Source: Candidatus Kosakonia sp. 282A-S69
GTDB lineage: Bacteria > Pseudomonadota > Gammaproteobacteria > Enterobacterales > Enterobacteriaceae
Assembly (NCBI RefSeq): GCF_029433855.1
Contig: NZ_JAROAU010000001.1
Coordinates: 344,368 to 408,367, forward strand
DNA length: 64,000 bases
Reading direction: 5' to 3'
The notes under the pieces are model-generated. The model did not search any database. It was not told the origin of the DNA and saw nothing but the letters and a program-made list of their open reading frames with translations. Every line of letters starts with the position of its first letter. Position 1 is the first letter of the stretch. A program made the translations under genes and the position numbers. This document shows, in pieces, positions 1 to 10,191 of the stretch.

Positions 1-2
1 CT

Positions 3-386
3 GAGCCGCCGATGTTGCCGGATGATGCTAAAGCGGCGCTGAAAATCCGCCAGCTGGAAGCGCTGGCCGATGGCATTATGGACGCCGCGTTGGTCTCGGT
101 TCGTGAATTAGCGCGCCCGGTAGAGCAGCAGTCGCAAGCGGAGCTGCTGCGCCAGCGGGAAAAAGTCTCTCGCGGGCTGGATGCGCTGGAAAAGTGCCTG
201 CAAGAGGGTGAACTCGCTGTCGATACGCTCAACCTGGCCACCATCGCGATCGCCTGCGCCATTAGCTACCTCAACTTCCGCCGCGTCTCGCCGGGCTGGA
301 ATGTCAATCGCCCGCTGCTGGTGAAGCTGGTGGAAAATCTCTTCCAGCGTGAAAGCTTTGCCCGCACGGAACCGCCCAAGGCGTGA
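3..386 (+). CDS. yibF: Glutathione S-transferase family protein YibF, 3' part
   Basis: The gene is cut by the window start and the frame is open to the first base. The visible 127 residues match the C-terminal all-helical GST domain of E. coli YibF (about 202 aa), including the stretch [10 protein letters not shown] and the end [12 protein letters not shown]. The N-terminal thioredoxin-like glutathione-binding domain lies outside the window. YibF is a cytosolic GST-like protein without a firmly assigned substrate. It sits just upstream of selA in the same orientation, as in E. coli. The first ATG at position 12 is internal, because residues before it also align. Confidence 0.9.
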   Translation, partial: EPPMLPDDAKAALKIRQLEALADGIMDAALVSVRELARPVEQQSQAELLRQREKVSRGLDALEKCLQEGELAVDTLNLATIAIACAISYLNFRRVSPGWNVNRPLLVKLVENLFQRESFARTEPPKA

Positions 387-478
387 TCCGTGTTATGCCC
401 GCCTGAGAAAATCGCTGTACAATCCCCCTCACGTCAACACCCCTGACGGGAGGGGTAACTCCACAGCCGGGCCTTTTC

Positions 479-1855
479 ATGACAACTCTTTACAGCCAGA
501 TTCCTTCGACCGATCGCCTGTTACGTGACGAGGCGTTCGCGTCGCTGTTAACCACCTATGGCCACCGCCGCATCACGCAAACCCTGCGTCAGCTTCAGGA
601 CGAAGCGCGCGCGGAGATCCGCGACGCGCAGCGCTTGCCTGCATGGTGTGAAAACTGGGCGCAGGCTGTGCTGCAGCGCCTGGAGCAGGAGAACAGCCAC
701 GCGCTGCGCCCGGTGTTTAACCTCAGCGGCACGGTGCTGCACACCAACCTCGGGCGCGCGGTGCAGTCGCAGGCGGCGATAGATGCGGTCACGACGGCGA
801 TGGGCTCGGCAGTAACGCTGGAGTACGATCTCGACGGTGCCGGGCGCGGTCATCGCGATCGCGCCATCGCGGCGCTGCTCTGCCAGTTAACCGGCGCGGA
901 AGATGCCTGTATTGTCAACAACAATGCTGCCGCAGTGCTGCTGATGCTGGCGGCGACGTCGGCCGGCGGTGAAGTGGTGGTATCGCGCGGTGAGCTGGTG
1001 GAGATTGGCGGCGCGTTTCGTATTCCCGATGTGATGCGCCAGGCGGGCTGCATCCTGCATGAAGTGGGCACAACCAACCGCACCCACGCCAGGGATTACC
1101 GCCAGGCGATCGGCGCGAATACCGCGTCGCTGATGAAAGTCCATACCAGTAACTACCATATTGAAGGCTTTACCAAAGCGGTGGACGAAGCCGAGCTGGT
1201 GGAGCTGGCGCAGGAAGCCGACCTGCCGGTGATTGTCGATCTCGGCAGCGGCTCGCTGGTCGATTTGAGCCTCCACGGTTTGCCAAAAGAGCCGATGCCG
1301 CAGGCGCTGATTGCCGCAGGCGTCAGCCTGGTGAGCTTCTCGGGCGATAAGCTGCTCGGCGGGCCGCAGGCGGGGATTATTGTCGGTAAAAAAGCGTTGA
1401 TCGAGCAGCTTCAGCACCACCCGCTGAAACGCGCGCTGCGGGCGGATAAAATGACTCTCGCGGCGCTGGAAGCGACGTTGCGCCTCTATCTGCACCCGGA
1501 AAAATTAACGCAAAACCTGCCGACGCTACGCTATCTCACCCGCCCGCAGGCGGAGATCCGTGACCAGGCGCAACGCTTATGCGACGCGCTTGCCGCTCGT
1601 TACAGCGAATTTGCGCTGCGCGTCGAGCCCTGTCTGTCGCAAATCGGCAGCGGTTCGCTGCCCGTCGAGCGGTTGCCGGGCGCGGCGCTAACGCTTACGC
1701 CCCATGACGGCAGCGGCCGTCGGCTGGAAGCGCTGGCAACGCAGTGGCGCGCGCTGCCGCAGCCGGTGATCGGCCGTATCTATGAGGGCCGTCTGTGGCT
1801 CGATTGCCGCTGTCTTGATGATGAATCCCGCTTGCTGGAGATGTTGCTGAAATGA
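479..1855 (+). CDS. selA: L-seryl-tRNA(Sec) selenium transferase SelA
   Basis: PLP enzyme that converts seryl-tRNA(Sec) to selenocysteyl-tRNA(Sec) using selenophosphate. The 458 residues align along the full length of E. coli SelA (463 aa), with four residues fewer near the N-terminus. The PLP-binding lysine is visible in [14 protein letters not shown] at about residue 291, corresponding to K295 of E. coli. Other family blocks are [14 protein letters not shown] and [15 protein letters not shown]. The stop codon overlaps the selB start (ATGA at 1852-1855), so the two genes are translationally coupled. The tRNA(Sec) gene selC and any selenoprotein gene lie outside the window. Confidence 0.97.
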   Translation: MTTLYSQIPSTDRLLRDEAFASLLTTYGHRRITQTLRQLQDEARAEIRDAQRLPAWCENWAQAVLQRLEQENSHALRPVFNLSGTVLHTNLGRAVQSQAAIDAVTTAMGSAVTLEYDLDGAGRGHRDRAIAALLCQLTGAEDACIVNNNAAAVLLMLAATSAGGEVVVSRGELVEIGGAFRIPDVMRQAGCILHEVGTTNRTHARDYRQAIGANTASLMKVHTSNYHIEGFTKAVDEAELVELAQEADLPVIVDLGSGSLVDLSLHGLPKEPMPQALIAAGVSLVSFSGDKLLGGPQAGIIVGKKALIEQLQHHPLKRALRADKMTLAALEATLRLYLHPEKLTQNLPTLRYLTRPQAEIRDQAQRLCDALAARYSEFALRVEPCLSQIGSGSLPVERLPGAALTLTPHDGSGRRLEALATQWRALPQPVIGRIYEGRLWLDCRCLDDESRLLEMLLK

Positions 1856-3702
1856 TTATTGCCACTGCCGGGCATGTGGACCACGGCAAAACCACCCTGA
1901 TCGAAGCCATTACTGGCGTCAACGCCGACCGTTTGCCGGAAGAGAAGCGGCGCGGCATGACCATCGATCTGGGCTACGCCTACTGGCCGCAGCCGGATGG
2001 CCGCGTGCCGGGCTTTATTGATGTGCCGGGGCATGAAAAATTCCTCAGTAATATGCTGGCGGGTGTCGGCGGTATCGATCATGCGCTGCTGGTCGTGGCC
2101 TGCGACGATGGCGTGATGGCGCAGACCCGTGAACACCTGGCAATTTTGCAACTGACCGGCAACCCGGCGCTGACCGTCGCGCTCACCAAAGCCGATCGCG
2201 TTGACGAGGCGCGCATTGCCGAGGTGCGCGAAGAGGTGGAGAACACTTTACGTGAGTTTGGCTACCCGCAGGCGACGCTGTTTGTCACCGCCGCCGTCGG
2301 GATGCGCGGCATTGATGCGCTGCGCGCGCACCTGTTGCAGCTGCCGGAGCGGGCGCACCCGGAGCATCAGCGCTTCCGGCTGGCGCTGGATCGCGCCTTC
2401 ACGGTGAAAGGGGCAGGGCTGGTGGTCACCGGCACGGCGCTCTCCGGCGATGTTCGCATCGGCGATACGCTCTGGCTTACCGGAGTGAATAAGCCCATGC
2501 GCGTGCGCGGTCTGCATGCGCAGAATCAACCCGTTGAGCATGCCCACGCCGGGCAGCGCATTGCGCTGAATATCGCCGGTGATGCGGAGAAAGAGGCGCT
2601 CAGCCGCGGCGACTGGCTGCTGTCGCAACAGCCGCCTGAGCCAACGGAGCGGGTGATCGTCGCACTTTATAGCCATACCCCACTCACCCAGTGGCAGCCG
2701 CTGCATATCCATCACGCCGCCAGCCATGTTACCGGGCGCGTATCGCTGCTGGAAGATGGCTTAGCCGAGCTGGTGCTGGATACGCCGCTGTGGCTGGCGG
2801 ATAACGACCGGCTGGTGCTGCGCGACATCTCCGCGCGCACTACGCTGGCGGGTGCTCGCGTGGTGACACTGAACTCGCCGCGGCGCGGCAAGCGCAAAGC
2901 GGAGTACTTAGCGTGGATCGCCGCCCTTGCCCATGCAGAGGATGATACTCAGGCGCTCAGCGCGCACCTGTCGCGCGGTGCGGTTGATCTCACGGCTTTT
3001 GGCTGGTCACGCCAGCTTAGCGCCAGCGGGCTGAATGCGCTGCTGGCGAACCCCTGTTTTATCCGTGCCGGTAATAACCTGCTCGATGCGCCGATAGCCG
3101 CCCGCTGGCAGCGCAAGCTGCGGGAGACGCTGGCGACCTATCATCAACAGCACCATGACGAACCCGGCCCTGGCCGCGAGCGTTTGCGCCGCATGGCGCT
3201 GCCGATGGAGGATGAAGCGCTGGTCTTAACGCTGATTGAGCGTATGCGCGAGAGTGGTGATATCCAGAGCCATCACGGCTGGCTGCATCTGCCGGAGCAT
3301 AAAGCCGGTTTTAACGATGAGCAGTCGCAGCTGTGGCAGAAAGCCGCGCCGCTCTTCGGCGATGAGCCCTGGTGGGTGCGTGATTTGGCACGCGAAACGG
3401 GGGTTGATGAGCAGGTGATGCGCGGCGTATTGCGCCAGGCGGCGCAGCAGGGGCTGATCACCGCCATCGTCAAAGACCGCTACTACCGCAACGATCGCAT
3501 TGTCACCTTCGCCAGCATGATCCGCGATCTCGATCAGGGGCGCGGCTCCACCAGCGCGGCGGATTTTCGCGACCAGCTCAATGTCGGGCGCAAGCTGGCG
3601 ATTCAGATCCTTGAATACTTCGATCGCATTGGTTTTACCCGCCGCCGGGGCAATGACCATATTCTGCGCGACAAGGCGCTCTTTATTAACGAGAAGGGTT
3701 AG
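1852..3702 (+). CDS. selB: Selenocysteine-specific elongation factor SelB
   Basis: GTPase that delivers Sec-tRNA(Sec) to ribosomes paused at UGA followed by a SECIS hairpin. At 616 aa it has the usual length (E. coli 614). The N-terminal EF-Tu-like GTPase domain shows the P-loop GHVDHGKT at residues 7-14, DVPGHEKF as switch II (G3) and TKAD as G4. Beta-barrel domains follow, and the last 250 or so residues form the winged-helix region that binds SECIS RNA. The start overlaps the selA stop by 4 nt. A weak GC-rich inverted repeat without a clear U-tract follows the gene at about 3713-3742. Confidence 0.97.
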   Translation: MIIATAGHVDHGKTTLIEAITGVNADRLPEEKRRGMTIDLGYAYWPQPDGRVPGFIDVPGHEKFLSNMLAGVGGIDHALLVVACDDGVMAQTREHLAILQLTGNPALTVALTKADRVDEARIAEVREEVENTLREFGYPQATLFVTAAVGMRGIDALRAHLLQLPERAHPEHQRFRLALDRAFTVKGAGLVVTGTALSGDVRIGDTLWLTGVNKPMRVRGLHAQNQPVEHAHAGQRIALNIAGDAEKEALSRGDWLLSQQPPEPTERVIVALYSHTPLTQWQPLHIHHAASHVTGRVSLLEDGLAELVLDTPLWLADNDRLVLRDISARTTLAGARVVTLNSPRRGKRKAEYLAWIAALAHAEDDTQALSAHLSRGAVDLTAFGWSRQLSASGLNALLANPCFIRAGNNLLDAPIAARWQRKLRETLATYHQQHHDEPGPGRERLRRMALPMEDEALVLTLIERMRESGDIQSHHGWLHLPEHKAGFNDEQSQLWQKAAPLFGDEPWWVRDLARETGVDEQVMRGVLRQAAQQGLITAIVKDRYYRNDRIVTFASMIRDLDQGRGSTSAADFRDQLNVGRKLAIQILEYFDRIGFTRRRGNDHILRDKALFINEKG

Positions 3703-3809
3703 GGCACCTCGCCTGGGGAGAAATCTGCCGATCTCCCGGGGTGTGATCAAAGCGCGCAGGCGGTCTCTTCTGGCACTCTCGCTCTTTTCAGCCTCAGGCG
3801 GGAGGACGC

Positions 3810-4277
3810 GTGAACCGATTTATCATCGCCGATGCGGCAAAATGCATCGGCTGCCGCACCTGCGAAGTGGCCTGCGTGGTGTCGCACCAGCAGAATCAGG
3901 ATTGTTCGGGCATTAACCCTGCCCGTTTCTCTTCACGCATTCGCGTGGTCAAAACCGGCGACTTTTCCACGGCCGTCACTTGTCATCACTGTGAAGAGGC
4001 TCCCTGCGCCGGAGCCTGCCCGGTCGGTGCCATTTACCGCACGCAGGGCGCGGTGCAGGTCGAACAGTCGCGCTGCATTGGCTGCAAAAGCTGCATGATC
4101 GCCTGCCCGTTTGGCGCGATGGAGGTGACAGCAGCGCCGCGACAGGCGCTGAAGTGCGATCTCTGTCAGCACCGCGACGGCGGGCCAGCCTGCGTTGAGG
4201 CCTGCCCGACGCGCGCGCTGAGCTGTGTCGATCCGGTGCTTTTACGCGAAGTGCGGCTCAGGAGCCTGCCCGCGTAA
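3810..4277 (+). CDS. ysaA: 4Fe-4S ferredoxin-type protein YsaA (HydN-like)
   Basis: A 155-residue electron-transfer protein with four cysteine clusters typical of DmsB/HydN-type subunits: CIGCRTCEVAC near residue 12, CHHCEEAPCAGAC in the middle, CIGCKSCMIAC, and CDLC followed by CVEAC near the C-terminus. This pattern fits up to four [4Fe-4S] centres. It aligns with E. coli YsaA and shares its place beside avtA; the segment between clusters 3 and 4 is shorter than in E. coli. The start is GTG at 3810, chosen because the strong Shine-Dalgarno GGGAGGA lies just upstream at 3800-3806. The redox partner is unknown. It converges with avtA, leaving a 7-nt gap. Confidence 0.85.
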   Translation: MNRFIIADAAKCIGCRTCEVACVVSHQQNQDCSGINPARFSSRIRVVKTGDFSTAVTCHHCEEAPCAGACPVGAIYRTQGAVQVEQSRCIGCKSCMIACPFGAMEVTAAPRQALKCDLCQHRDGGPACVEACPTRALSCVDPVLLREVRLRSLPA

Positions 4278-4284
4278 ACCCTTG

Positions 4285-5541
4285 TCAGGCGCTGTGCTCC
4301 TGCCAGGCGCGCTCCACCTCTTCGGCGAGGATTTTAACGCCCGCTTCGATAAGCGCAGGTTCCGGCACATAGTTCATGCGCATGCATTGATGGGTATGGG
4401 GCCAGGGTTTATCGAGGCCGGGGAAGAAGTAGTCTCCCGGTACCATCAACACGCCGCGTTTTTTCAGACGCTGGTAGAGCAGTTCGGTGCTGATCGGCAG
4501 ATCTTTAAACCACAGCCAGAGGAAAATTGCCCCTTCCGGTTTGTGGATCAGGCAGCGCTCCGGCGGCAGATAGCGACGCAGCGTAGCGATGGTCTCCTGC
4601 ACGCGCTGGTAGTAGAACGGCTTAATCACCTCGTCAGAGAGGCGCAGCAGGTCTTTGCGCTTAATCATTTCGCACATCATCGCCGGACCAATGCCCCCCG
4701 GTGAGAGGCTGATGATGCCGTTCATATTGCGGATGGCAGAGATCACTTTGTCATTGGCGATAATGATGCCGCAGCGGCTGCCCGGCAGGCCCAGCTTCGA
4801 CAGGCTCATGCAGAGAATGATATTCGGGTTCCAGAGCGGGCGCGCTTCGCTGAAGATAATGCCGGGGAAAGGAACGCCGTACGCATTATCGATCACCAGC
4901 GGGATATTGTGCTGATTGGCCAGCACATCCAGCTTCATCAACTCCTCATCGGTGATGACGTTGCCGGTCGGGTTGGTCGGGCGCGAGACGCAGATCATCC
5001 CCGTCTCTTCACCAATATGCAGGTGTTCGAAATCGACGTGGTACTTAAACTGCCCCTCCGGCAGTAACTCGATATTGGGCCGCGTGGAGACGAAGAGATC
5101 CTCCTCCAGCCCGGCATCGGCGTAGCCAATATACTCAGGCGCCAGCGGGAAGAGCACTTTGCGCGTGCTGCCGTCGGCGCGGCGGCCGGCAAAGAGGTTA
5201 AACAAGTAGAAAAACGCGCTCTGGCTGCCGTTTGTCAGTGCAATGTTCTGCGGTTCAATGTCCCAACCTAACTCTTCACGCAGCATCGCGGCCAGCGCCG
5301 TCAGAAGCTCGGTTTTGCCCTGCGGACCATCGTAATTACACAGGGCATCCGTGGCGCTGCCGCTCTCCAGCATCTCAGAAAGCAGCTGCTGGAAGTAGTC
5401 GGTCATCGCCGGGATTTTTGCCGGGTTGCCGCCGCCGAGCATGATAGCGCCAGGGGTGCGTAAACCGTCGTTAAGATCCTCCATCAGACGCGTAATGCCT
5501 GAATGTCGGGTAAATTTGTCGCCGAAAAGTGAAAATGTCAT
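4285..5541 (-). CDS. avtA: Valine-pyruvate aminotransferase AvtA
   Basis: PLP-dependent class I/II aminotransferase that interconverts 2-ketoisovalerate plus alanine with valine plus pyruvate. The 418 residues match E. coli AvtA (417 aa) almost throughout, including the substrate-side block SRPTNPTGN and the PLP-lysine region SLSKLGLPGSRCG. An upstream in-frame ATG at 5607 would add 22 residues with no counterpart in E. coli, so the ATG at 5541, which begins MTFSLFGDKF, is taken as the start. In E. coli this gene is repressed by alanine and leucine; no attenuator was recognised here. Confidence 0.96.
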   Translation of the reverse strand: MTFSLFGDKFTRHSGITRLMEDLNDGLRTPGAIMLGGGNPAKIPAMTDYFQQLLSEMLESGSATDALCNYDGPQGKTELLTALAAMLREELGWDIEPQNIALTNGSQSAFFYLFNLFAGRRADGSTRKVLFPLAPEYIGYADAGLEEDLFVSTRPNIELLPEGQFKYHVDFEHLHIGEETGMICVSRPTNPTGNVITDEELMKLDVLANQHNIPLVIDNAYGVPFPGIIFSEARPLWNPNIILCMSLSKLGLPGSRCGIIIANDKVISAIRNMNGIISLSPGGIGPAMMCEMIKRKDLLRLSDEVIKPFYYQRVQETIATLRRYLPPERCLIHKPEGAIFLWLWFKDLPISTELLYQRLKKRGVLMVPGDYFFPGLDKPWPHTHQCMRMNYVPEPALIEAGVKILAEEVERAWQEHSA

Positions 5542-5677
5542 CGCTACTGCTCTGTCGGGCTGCGGGTGAAAGTGGCTAACCATAACGCTCTCACCCGCGT
5601 GGTGCAAATCTCCCTTCGCTGCAGTTTATCGACGTTTACTCTTACCGTGCGTGCTTTATTAGCACAATATTCTGGCA

Positions 5678-7717
5678 TTAGTTCTGTTGCGCACGTCCGG
5701 CCCAGACGACCATCACTTTATCCTCGCCCTGCGTGCGTACAAAGCCATAACCCTGCGGTAGGGTGAGCGGGGTTTGCTTGCCGCTGCCCAGCGCCGGGTG
5801 GCGCGCGCGGAACTGCCCGAGCGTCTGCCAGTGACGCAGGCTGGCGGCGGCTTTACCATCAAGATCCTGCCAGTTCATCTGCGATCGCGTCCCCTGCAAC
5901 GGATCAGAACCCGTCGGCCCGAAGGGACGATCGGATTCGTCGCCGTAGAAGATCTGCACCGCGCCGGGGGCGAGTAGCAGCAACTCTGCCGACTGCGTAC
6001 CGCCTTCGCGGAACAGGCGGGTATCGTGGGAGGAGAGGTAGCTCAGCACATTAAAGCTTTGCAGCTTCTCCGCCATCTCTTGCCAGACGCTCTCCATATT
6101 CGCCAGGCAACTGGCGGCATCTGCCGCCTGCTGCTGATAATCAAAGTTAATCATCGCGTCGAAGCCGTGCTGGTAGTAAGCACTCTGCATCACGCCGTGT
6201 CCCCAGGATTCGCCGGTCATCCAGAAGGGCGCATCGTCGATCTTCTTCTGCGGGTTGGCCTGTTTCCACTCCGCCAGCGCCGCCGTAGCCTGAGTTTTTA
6301 ACTGCTGCCAGGCCTCCGGTTCAACGTGCTTGGCGGTATCAACGCGGAAACCATCAATGCCGTAGTCGCGCACCCACTGACTGAGCCAGTGGGTCAGGTA
6401 GTCGCGCGGCGTGTAACCAGCAATCTCGCGTGCGGCGGTATCTGGTTTATGGCGATAAAAGAGCGGCAAGCCGGAGGGCTCTTTAGATTCGGTTTTCAGA
6501 TCCGGCAGGAAGGCCAACGACATCGTCAGGTCGTCGAAACCGGGATTGTCGTAATCACCAATATCGGTGCGGATCCACTTTTTGCCCCACCAGTTTTGCC
6601 AGGCGGTTTTATCGCTGAAGTTGATGTAATCATTGAAGCTATGCCAGGTCTGTCCGGCGGCGGGCTTCCAGTCGGTCCAGTGCTCGCCGAGGATTTTTTT
6701 GCGCTCCTCCTCTTTCAGGTAGAGCGCGCCGAACTGGTAAGTCTGCATATCTGCAAGCGTTGCGTAGCCGGCGTGGTTCATCACCACATCAAACAGCACA
6801 CGGATGCCACGGCGGTGTGCTTCATCAACCAGCGTGCGCAGATCGTTTTCATCGCCCATATTGGCGTCGAGGCGCGTCCAGTCGAGCGTGTAGTAACCGT
6901 GGTAGGCATAGTGGGGGAAATCCCCTTTGGTGCCGCCGCCAACCCAGCCGTGGATCTGCTCCAGCGGCGAGCTGATCCACAGCGCGTTTACGCCGAGCTG
7001 CTGCAAATAGTCGAGCTTGCTGGTCAGCCCCTTCAGATCGCCACCGTGAAAAGTACCGATCTCCTGCATACCATCTTTGTGCCGCCCGTAGCTGTTGTCA
7101 TTCGAGGGATCGCCGTTGACATAGCGGTCGGTGAGCACGAAATAGACCGTGGCGTTATGCCACTGAAATGGTGCCGCGCCGTGCGTCTGCGCTGCCTCAA
7201 GCAGCAGCAGGCCGTTGCTCTCTTGCGCCGGCAGCAGTGTGATTTTGCCGTCGCGCACCGTCGCGGTTTGCTGGCTATAGAAATCCCGCACTTCGCTGCC
7301 TTCTGCGAAGGTGTCGCCAACCGGAATGGTCAGCGGTTTATCGCTACGCACCGGGCACTGGCGCGCCACCACCGTTTGCTTCTCTGCCGGGGCTTTTACG
7401 CTGATTAATAGCGTCGGCGTGCCGGAGCGGGTATCAAGCTGGAGCTGATAGTCACCGTCGCGGAAGATGCGCCACTGCGGCGCGCTGGCGCTGCATGGCA
7501 TAAGCGATAACATCTGGTTGAGCTTGATGGCTCCGGCAGGCTGCCAGCACGCGTCGCCTTGTTGCACGGTGACAGGCCGCTCACCCTTTTTCAGCGTTGC
7601 CTGGCTGCGCCAGACGCCGGTGCCGTCGTCGGTCAACGCGGGAAAACCGGCCGCCGTCCAGTCGGTAGCGCAGGCGACGCCAGGCAGTAACAGCAGAAGT
7701 AAGGCAGCATGTTTCAT
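5678..7717 (-). CDS. malS: Periplasmic alpha-amylase MalS
   Basis: GH13 endo-acting alpha-amylase that trims maltodextrins in the periplasm. It has 679 aa (E. coli 676). A signal peptide is evident (MKHAALLLLLLPGVACA, cleavage near residue 17). The catalytic (beta/alpha)8 barrel carries the usual GH13 signatures: DVVMNH, then DGFRVDTAKH with the nucleophile Asp, GESW with the acid/base Glu, and SSHDT. An N-terminal extension of about 180 residues precedes the barrel, as in E. coli MalS. Two MalT-box-like motifs lie upstream at 7773-7806, consistent with maltose-regulon control. Confidence 0.96.
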   Translation of the reverse strand: MKHAALLLLLLPGVACATDWTAAGFPALTDDGTGVWRSQATLKKGERPVTVQQGDACWQPAGAIKLNQMLSLMPCSASAPQWRIFRDGDYQLQLDTRSGTPTLLISVKAPAEKQTVVARQCPVRSDKPLTIPVGDTFAEGSEVRDFYSQQTATVRDGKITLLPAQESNGLLLLEAAQTHGAAPFQWHNATVYFVLTDRYVNGDPSNDNSYGRHKDGMQEIGTFHGGDLKGLTSKLDYLQQLGVNALWISSPLEQIHGWVGGGTKGDFPHYAYHGYYTLDWTRLDANMGDENDLRTLVDEAHRRGIRVLFDVVMNHAGYATLADMQTYQFGALYLKEEERKKILGEHWTDWKPAAGQTWHSFNDYINFSDKTAWQNWWGKKWIRTDIGDYDNPGFDDLTMSLAFLPDLKTESKEPSGLPLFYRHKPDTAAREIAGYTPRDYLTHWLSQWVRDYGIDGFRVDTAKHVEPEAWQQLKTQATAALAEWKQANPQKKIDDAPFWMTGESWGHGVMQSAYYQHGFDAMINFDYQQQAADAASCLANMESVWQEMAEKLQSFNVLSYLSSHDTRLFREGGTQSAELLLLAPGAVQIFYGDESDRPFGPTGSDPLQGTRSQMNWQDLDGKAAASLRHWQTLGQFRARHPALGSGKQTPLTLPQGYGFVRTQGEDKVMVVWAGRAQQN

Positions 7718-8034
7718 CGAAGAGCCCCGAGGTAGCGATTTTCCCTAGTGTGCCCGTGTGTTGATGCGGGCAACTCCTCCCCGGCACCGGTTCGCCAGGG
7801 AGGAGGGCGAGGGTTGAGAAAATGCGTAAAACGTGCGGTTTTCAATATTGCGATAATCACCGCAATTTTAAGAACTTGTGCGCTTTATGTGCAGTTTACC
7901 GGTGACATAGTTTCAGAATTGGATTATTTCTGTACGTGCCCGATAAGGTTAATTTTGGTATGATTTGCGATTCAGCCCGCAAAATCGTGCATAAAAGAAG
8001 GTGTTGGAATGTTTATATCCGACCAGGAGACCTA
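7718..8034. promoter_or_regulatory. malS-bax divergent intergenic region with two MalT-box-like motifs
   Basis: This 317-bp gap separates divergent malS and bax. At 7773-7782 the minus strand reads GGGGAGGAGT and at 7797-7806 the plus strand reads AGGGAGGAGG. Each differs at one position from the MalT box GGGGA(T/G)GAGG. They lie 55-90 bp from the malS start, in inverted orientation. The part nearer bax (7820-8034) is AT-rich and holds the bax promoter, which was not located precisely. The bax Shine-Dalgarno AGGAGA is at 8025-8030. Confidence 0.6.
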
Positions 8035-8862
8035 ATGATATCGATACCCATGCGACGAAGTGGGGCGACGATACTCATGTTTTTCACCTTGATGTTTTCA
8101 GGTGGAGTGCTGGCAAAAACGCACACAGAAACAGCGAGTCACAAAGCCCACGTCACTAAGGCAAGCGTAAAAAAAGAGGCAAGCAGTAAGAAAGAGTATT
8201 CTCGCAATAGTGTAAAAAGCCGTTCACTTCCTGATTTGCGAAAATACCCTTCCGGGACACCACGAAAGAGAGCGTTTCTCCGGACCGTAATGCCTTACAT
8301 CACCAGCAAAAACGCTGCAATAACCGCGGAGCGTAACTGGCTGCTCAGAAAACAGTACGACAGCCAGTGGTCGCCGTCTGAGCGCACACGTATGAAGGAT
8401 ATTGCCAGACGCTACAAAGTGAGCTGGTCCGGGAATACGCGTCGTATTCCGTGGAACACGCTGCTTGAGCGCGTTGACATTATTCCGGACAGCATGGTTG
8501 CCACCATGGCTGCGGCAGAGAGCGGCTGGGGCACCTCTAAGCTGGCGCGCAGCAATAACAACCTGTTCGGCATGAAGTGTGCGAAAGGTGCCTGTAAAAG
8601 CGGCTCTGGCAGAGTGAAAGGCTACTCGCAGTTTGGTTCGGTGCAGGAGTCAGTGGATGCCTACGTCACCAACCTGAATACGCACGCGGCCTATGCCTCA
8701 TTCCGAAAATCCCGTGCGCAGCTGCGTAAAGCGGATCAGGAAGTGACGGCGACGGCGATGATCCACAAGCTGAAGGGCTACTCCACCCGCGGCGCGAGCT
8801 ATAACAACTATCTGTTTGCCATGTATCAGGACAATCAGCAGTTAATTGCCGCCCACATGTAA
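8035..8862 (+). CDS. bax: Bax protein, glucosaminidase-fold (putative peptidoglycan hydrolase)
   Basis: A 275-residue exported protein aligning over its length with E. coli Bax (274 aa). Residues 1-28 form a signal peptide ending near GVLAKT. A lysine-rich, low-complexity linker follows to about residue 65. The C-terminal domain is FlgJ/LytG-like, with AAAESGWGTSKLA containing the probable catalytic Glu and NNNLFGMKC. The frame is open further upstream to 7936, but the ATG at 8035 has the Shine-Dalgarno AGGAGA at 8025-8030 and matches the E. coli N-terminus. It probably cleaves peptidoglycan in the periplasm; its physiological role is not defined. Confidence 0.92.
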   Translation: MISIPMRRSGATILMFFTLMFSGGVLAKTHTETASHKAHVTKASVKKEASSKKEYSRNSVKSRSLPDLRKYPSGTPRKRAFLRTVMPYITSKNAAITAERNWLLRKQYDSQWSPSERTRMKDIARRYKVSWSGNTRRIPWNTLLERVDIIPDSMVATMAAAESGWGTSKLARSNNNLFGMKCAKGACKSGSGRVKGYSQFGSVQESVDAYVTNLNTHAAYASFRKSRAQLRKADQEVTATAMIHKLKGYSTRGASYNNYLFAMYQDNQQLIAAHM

Positions 8863-8875
8863 CCCCGCTTGCTGA

Positions 8876-8904
8876 AACGCCTTCCCTCCGGAAGGCGTTT
8901 TTCT
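8876..8904. terminator. Intrinsic terminator between bax and xylR
   Basis: A perfect 10-bp stem (AACGCCTTCC at 8876-8885 with GGAAGGCGTT at 8890-8899), a CTCC loop and a run of Ts on the plus strand. It ends bax. On the minus strand, downstream of xylR, the U-tract is weaker. Confidence 0.9.
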
Positions 8905-8910
8905 TTGCGC

Positions 8911-10089
8911 CTAAATCAGAATTTCACTGTAGCGATCGCGATAATCCTTTGGCGTGCTGTCGTAGGCTTTGCGGAACACGGAGTAGAAGTACTGCAAGGA
9001 CGGGTAGCCGCACATCTGCGAAATCTCATTGATAGAGAGCGACGTGGAGATCAGCAGGCTGCGCGCCTTCTCCAGCTTCTCGGCGTGAATCACTGCATGA
9101 ATGGTTTCGCCCACCTCCTCTTTGAAGCGCTTCTCCAGATTGGAGCGCGAAATGCCGACCGCATCCAGTACCTGATCGACCTTGATGCCTTTGCAGGCGT
9201 GGTTGCGGATGTAGTGCATCGCCTGAATCACCGCCGGATCGTTGAGCGAGCGATAATCTGTCGAACGGCGGGCGACGACCCGCATTGGCGGTACCAGCAG
9301 GCGCTGCAAGGGCATCGCTTCGTTATCCAGCAGCCGGTGCAGCAGTTTCGCGGCCTGGTACCCCATCTGGCGCGTGCCCTGCGCCACCGAGGAGAGCGCG
9401 ACGCGGGAGAGGTAGCGGGTAAGCTCTTCATTATCGATGCCGATCACGCACAGCTTCTCCGGAACCGGAATATGCAGATGGTCGCAGACCTGCAAAACGT
9501 GGCGCGCCCGCGCGTCAGTGACGGCAATAATCCCCGTTTGCGGCGGCAGCGTCTGCAGCCAGTCGGCAAGGCGATTTTGCGCATGCTGCCAGTTTTCCGG
9601 CGCGGTGGTCAGCCCCTGGTAGACTACGCCGCGATACTTCTCCTGCGCGACCAGCTGGCAGAAGGCATATTCCCGCTCGGCGGCCCAGCGCTTGCCGCTC
9701 GACGCCGGCAGGCCGTAAAAGGCGAAGCGATGCACCCCCTTCTCTTTAAGGTGCAGAAACGCGCTCTCGACCAGCGCATGGTTGTCGGTGGCGATATAGT
9801 GCACCGGCGGATAGTGCTCCGGTGTATGGTATGAGCCGCCGACGCCGACAATCGGCACATCAACATCCGTCAGCAGCCGCTCAATCTCCCGGTCATCGTA
9901 GTCGGCGATCACGCCATCGCCGAGCCACTCCTTAATGTTCTCAATGCGGGCGCGGAAATCCTCCTCAATAAAGATATCCCACTCCGATTGCGACGCCTGA
10001 AGGTACTCCCCAACACCTTCGACCACCTGGCGGTCGTAGGCTTTATTGGCGTTAAATAACAGCGTGATGCGATGGCGCTTTTCAAACAT
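8911..10089 (-). CDS. xylR: Xylose operon transcriptional activator XylR
   Basis: D-xylose-responsive activator of xylAB and xylFGHR. The 392 residues equal E. coli XylR in length and align throughout. Residues 1 to about 275 form the periplasmic-binding-protein-like sensor domain that binds xylose, with VIGIDNEELTRYLSRVALSSVAQG near its end. The last 100 or so residues form the AraC-type DNA-binding domain, with VGISRSNLEKRFKEEVGETIH and SINEISQMCGYPSLQYFYSVFRKAY as the two HTH regions. It is the last gene of xylFGHR, 102 nt after xylH. Confidence 0.97.
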   Translation of the reverse strand: MFEKRHRITLLFNANKAYDRQVVEGVGEYLQASQSEWDIFIEEDFRARIENIKEWLGDGVIADYDDREIERLLTDVDVPIVGVGGSYHTPEHYPPVHYIATDNHALVESAFLHLKEKGVHRFAFYGLPASSGKRWAAEREYAFCQLVAQEKYRGVVYQGLTTAPENWQHAQNRLADWLQTLPPQTGIIAVTDARARHVLQVCDHLHIPVPEKLCVIGIDNEELTRYLSRVALSSVAQGTRQMGYQAAKLLHRLLDNEAMPLQRLLVPPMRVVARRSTDYRSLNDPAVIQAMHYIRNHACKGIKVDQVLDAVGISRSNLEKRFKEEVGETIHAVIHAEKLEKARSLLISTSLSINEISQMCGYPSLQYFYSVFRKAYDSTPKDYRDRYSEILI

Positions 10090-10191
10090 AGTGGTTCGCT
10101 TCCTGACTATTCATCAGTTCTGATTACCATATTCAACACACGGCCGGACAAAAATAATCCGGCAGTGTGATCGCGCCTCTGTTCGCCCGGC

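Noticed and set aside
887-1495. 202-codon frame on the minus strand inside selA
   Set aside because: Antisense to a well-conserved gene; such frames are common in GC-rich DNA and this one has no domain-like features.
1852-3702. Possible selenoprotein or SECIS element near selAB
   Set aside because: No in-frame UGA-interrupted redox gene was found in the window; selAB act on genes elsewhere.
6326-7408. 360-codon frame on the plus strand opposite malS
   Set aside because: Entirely antisense to malS, whose protein is clearly recognised; the translated frame has no recognisable family pattern.
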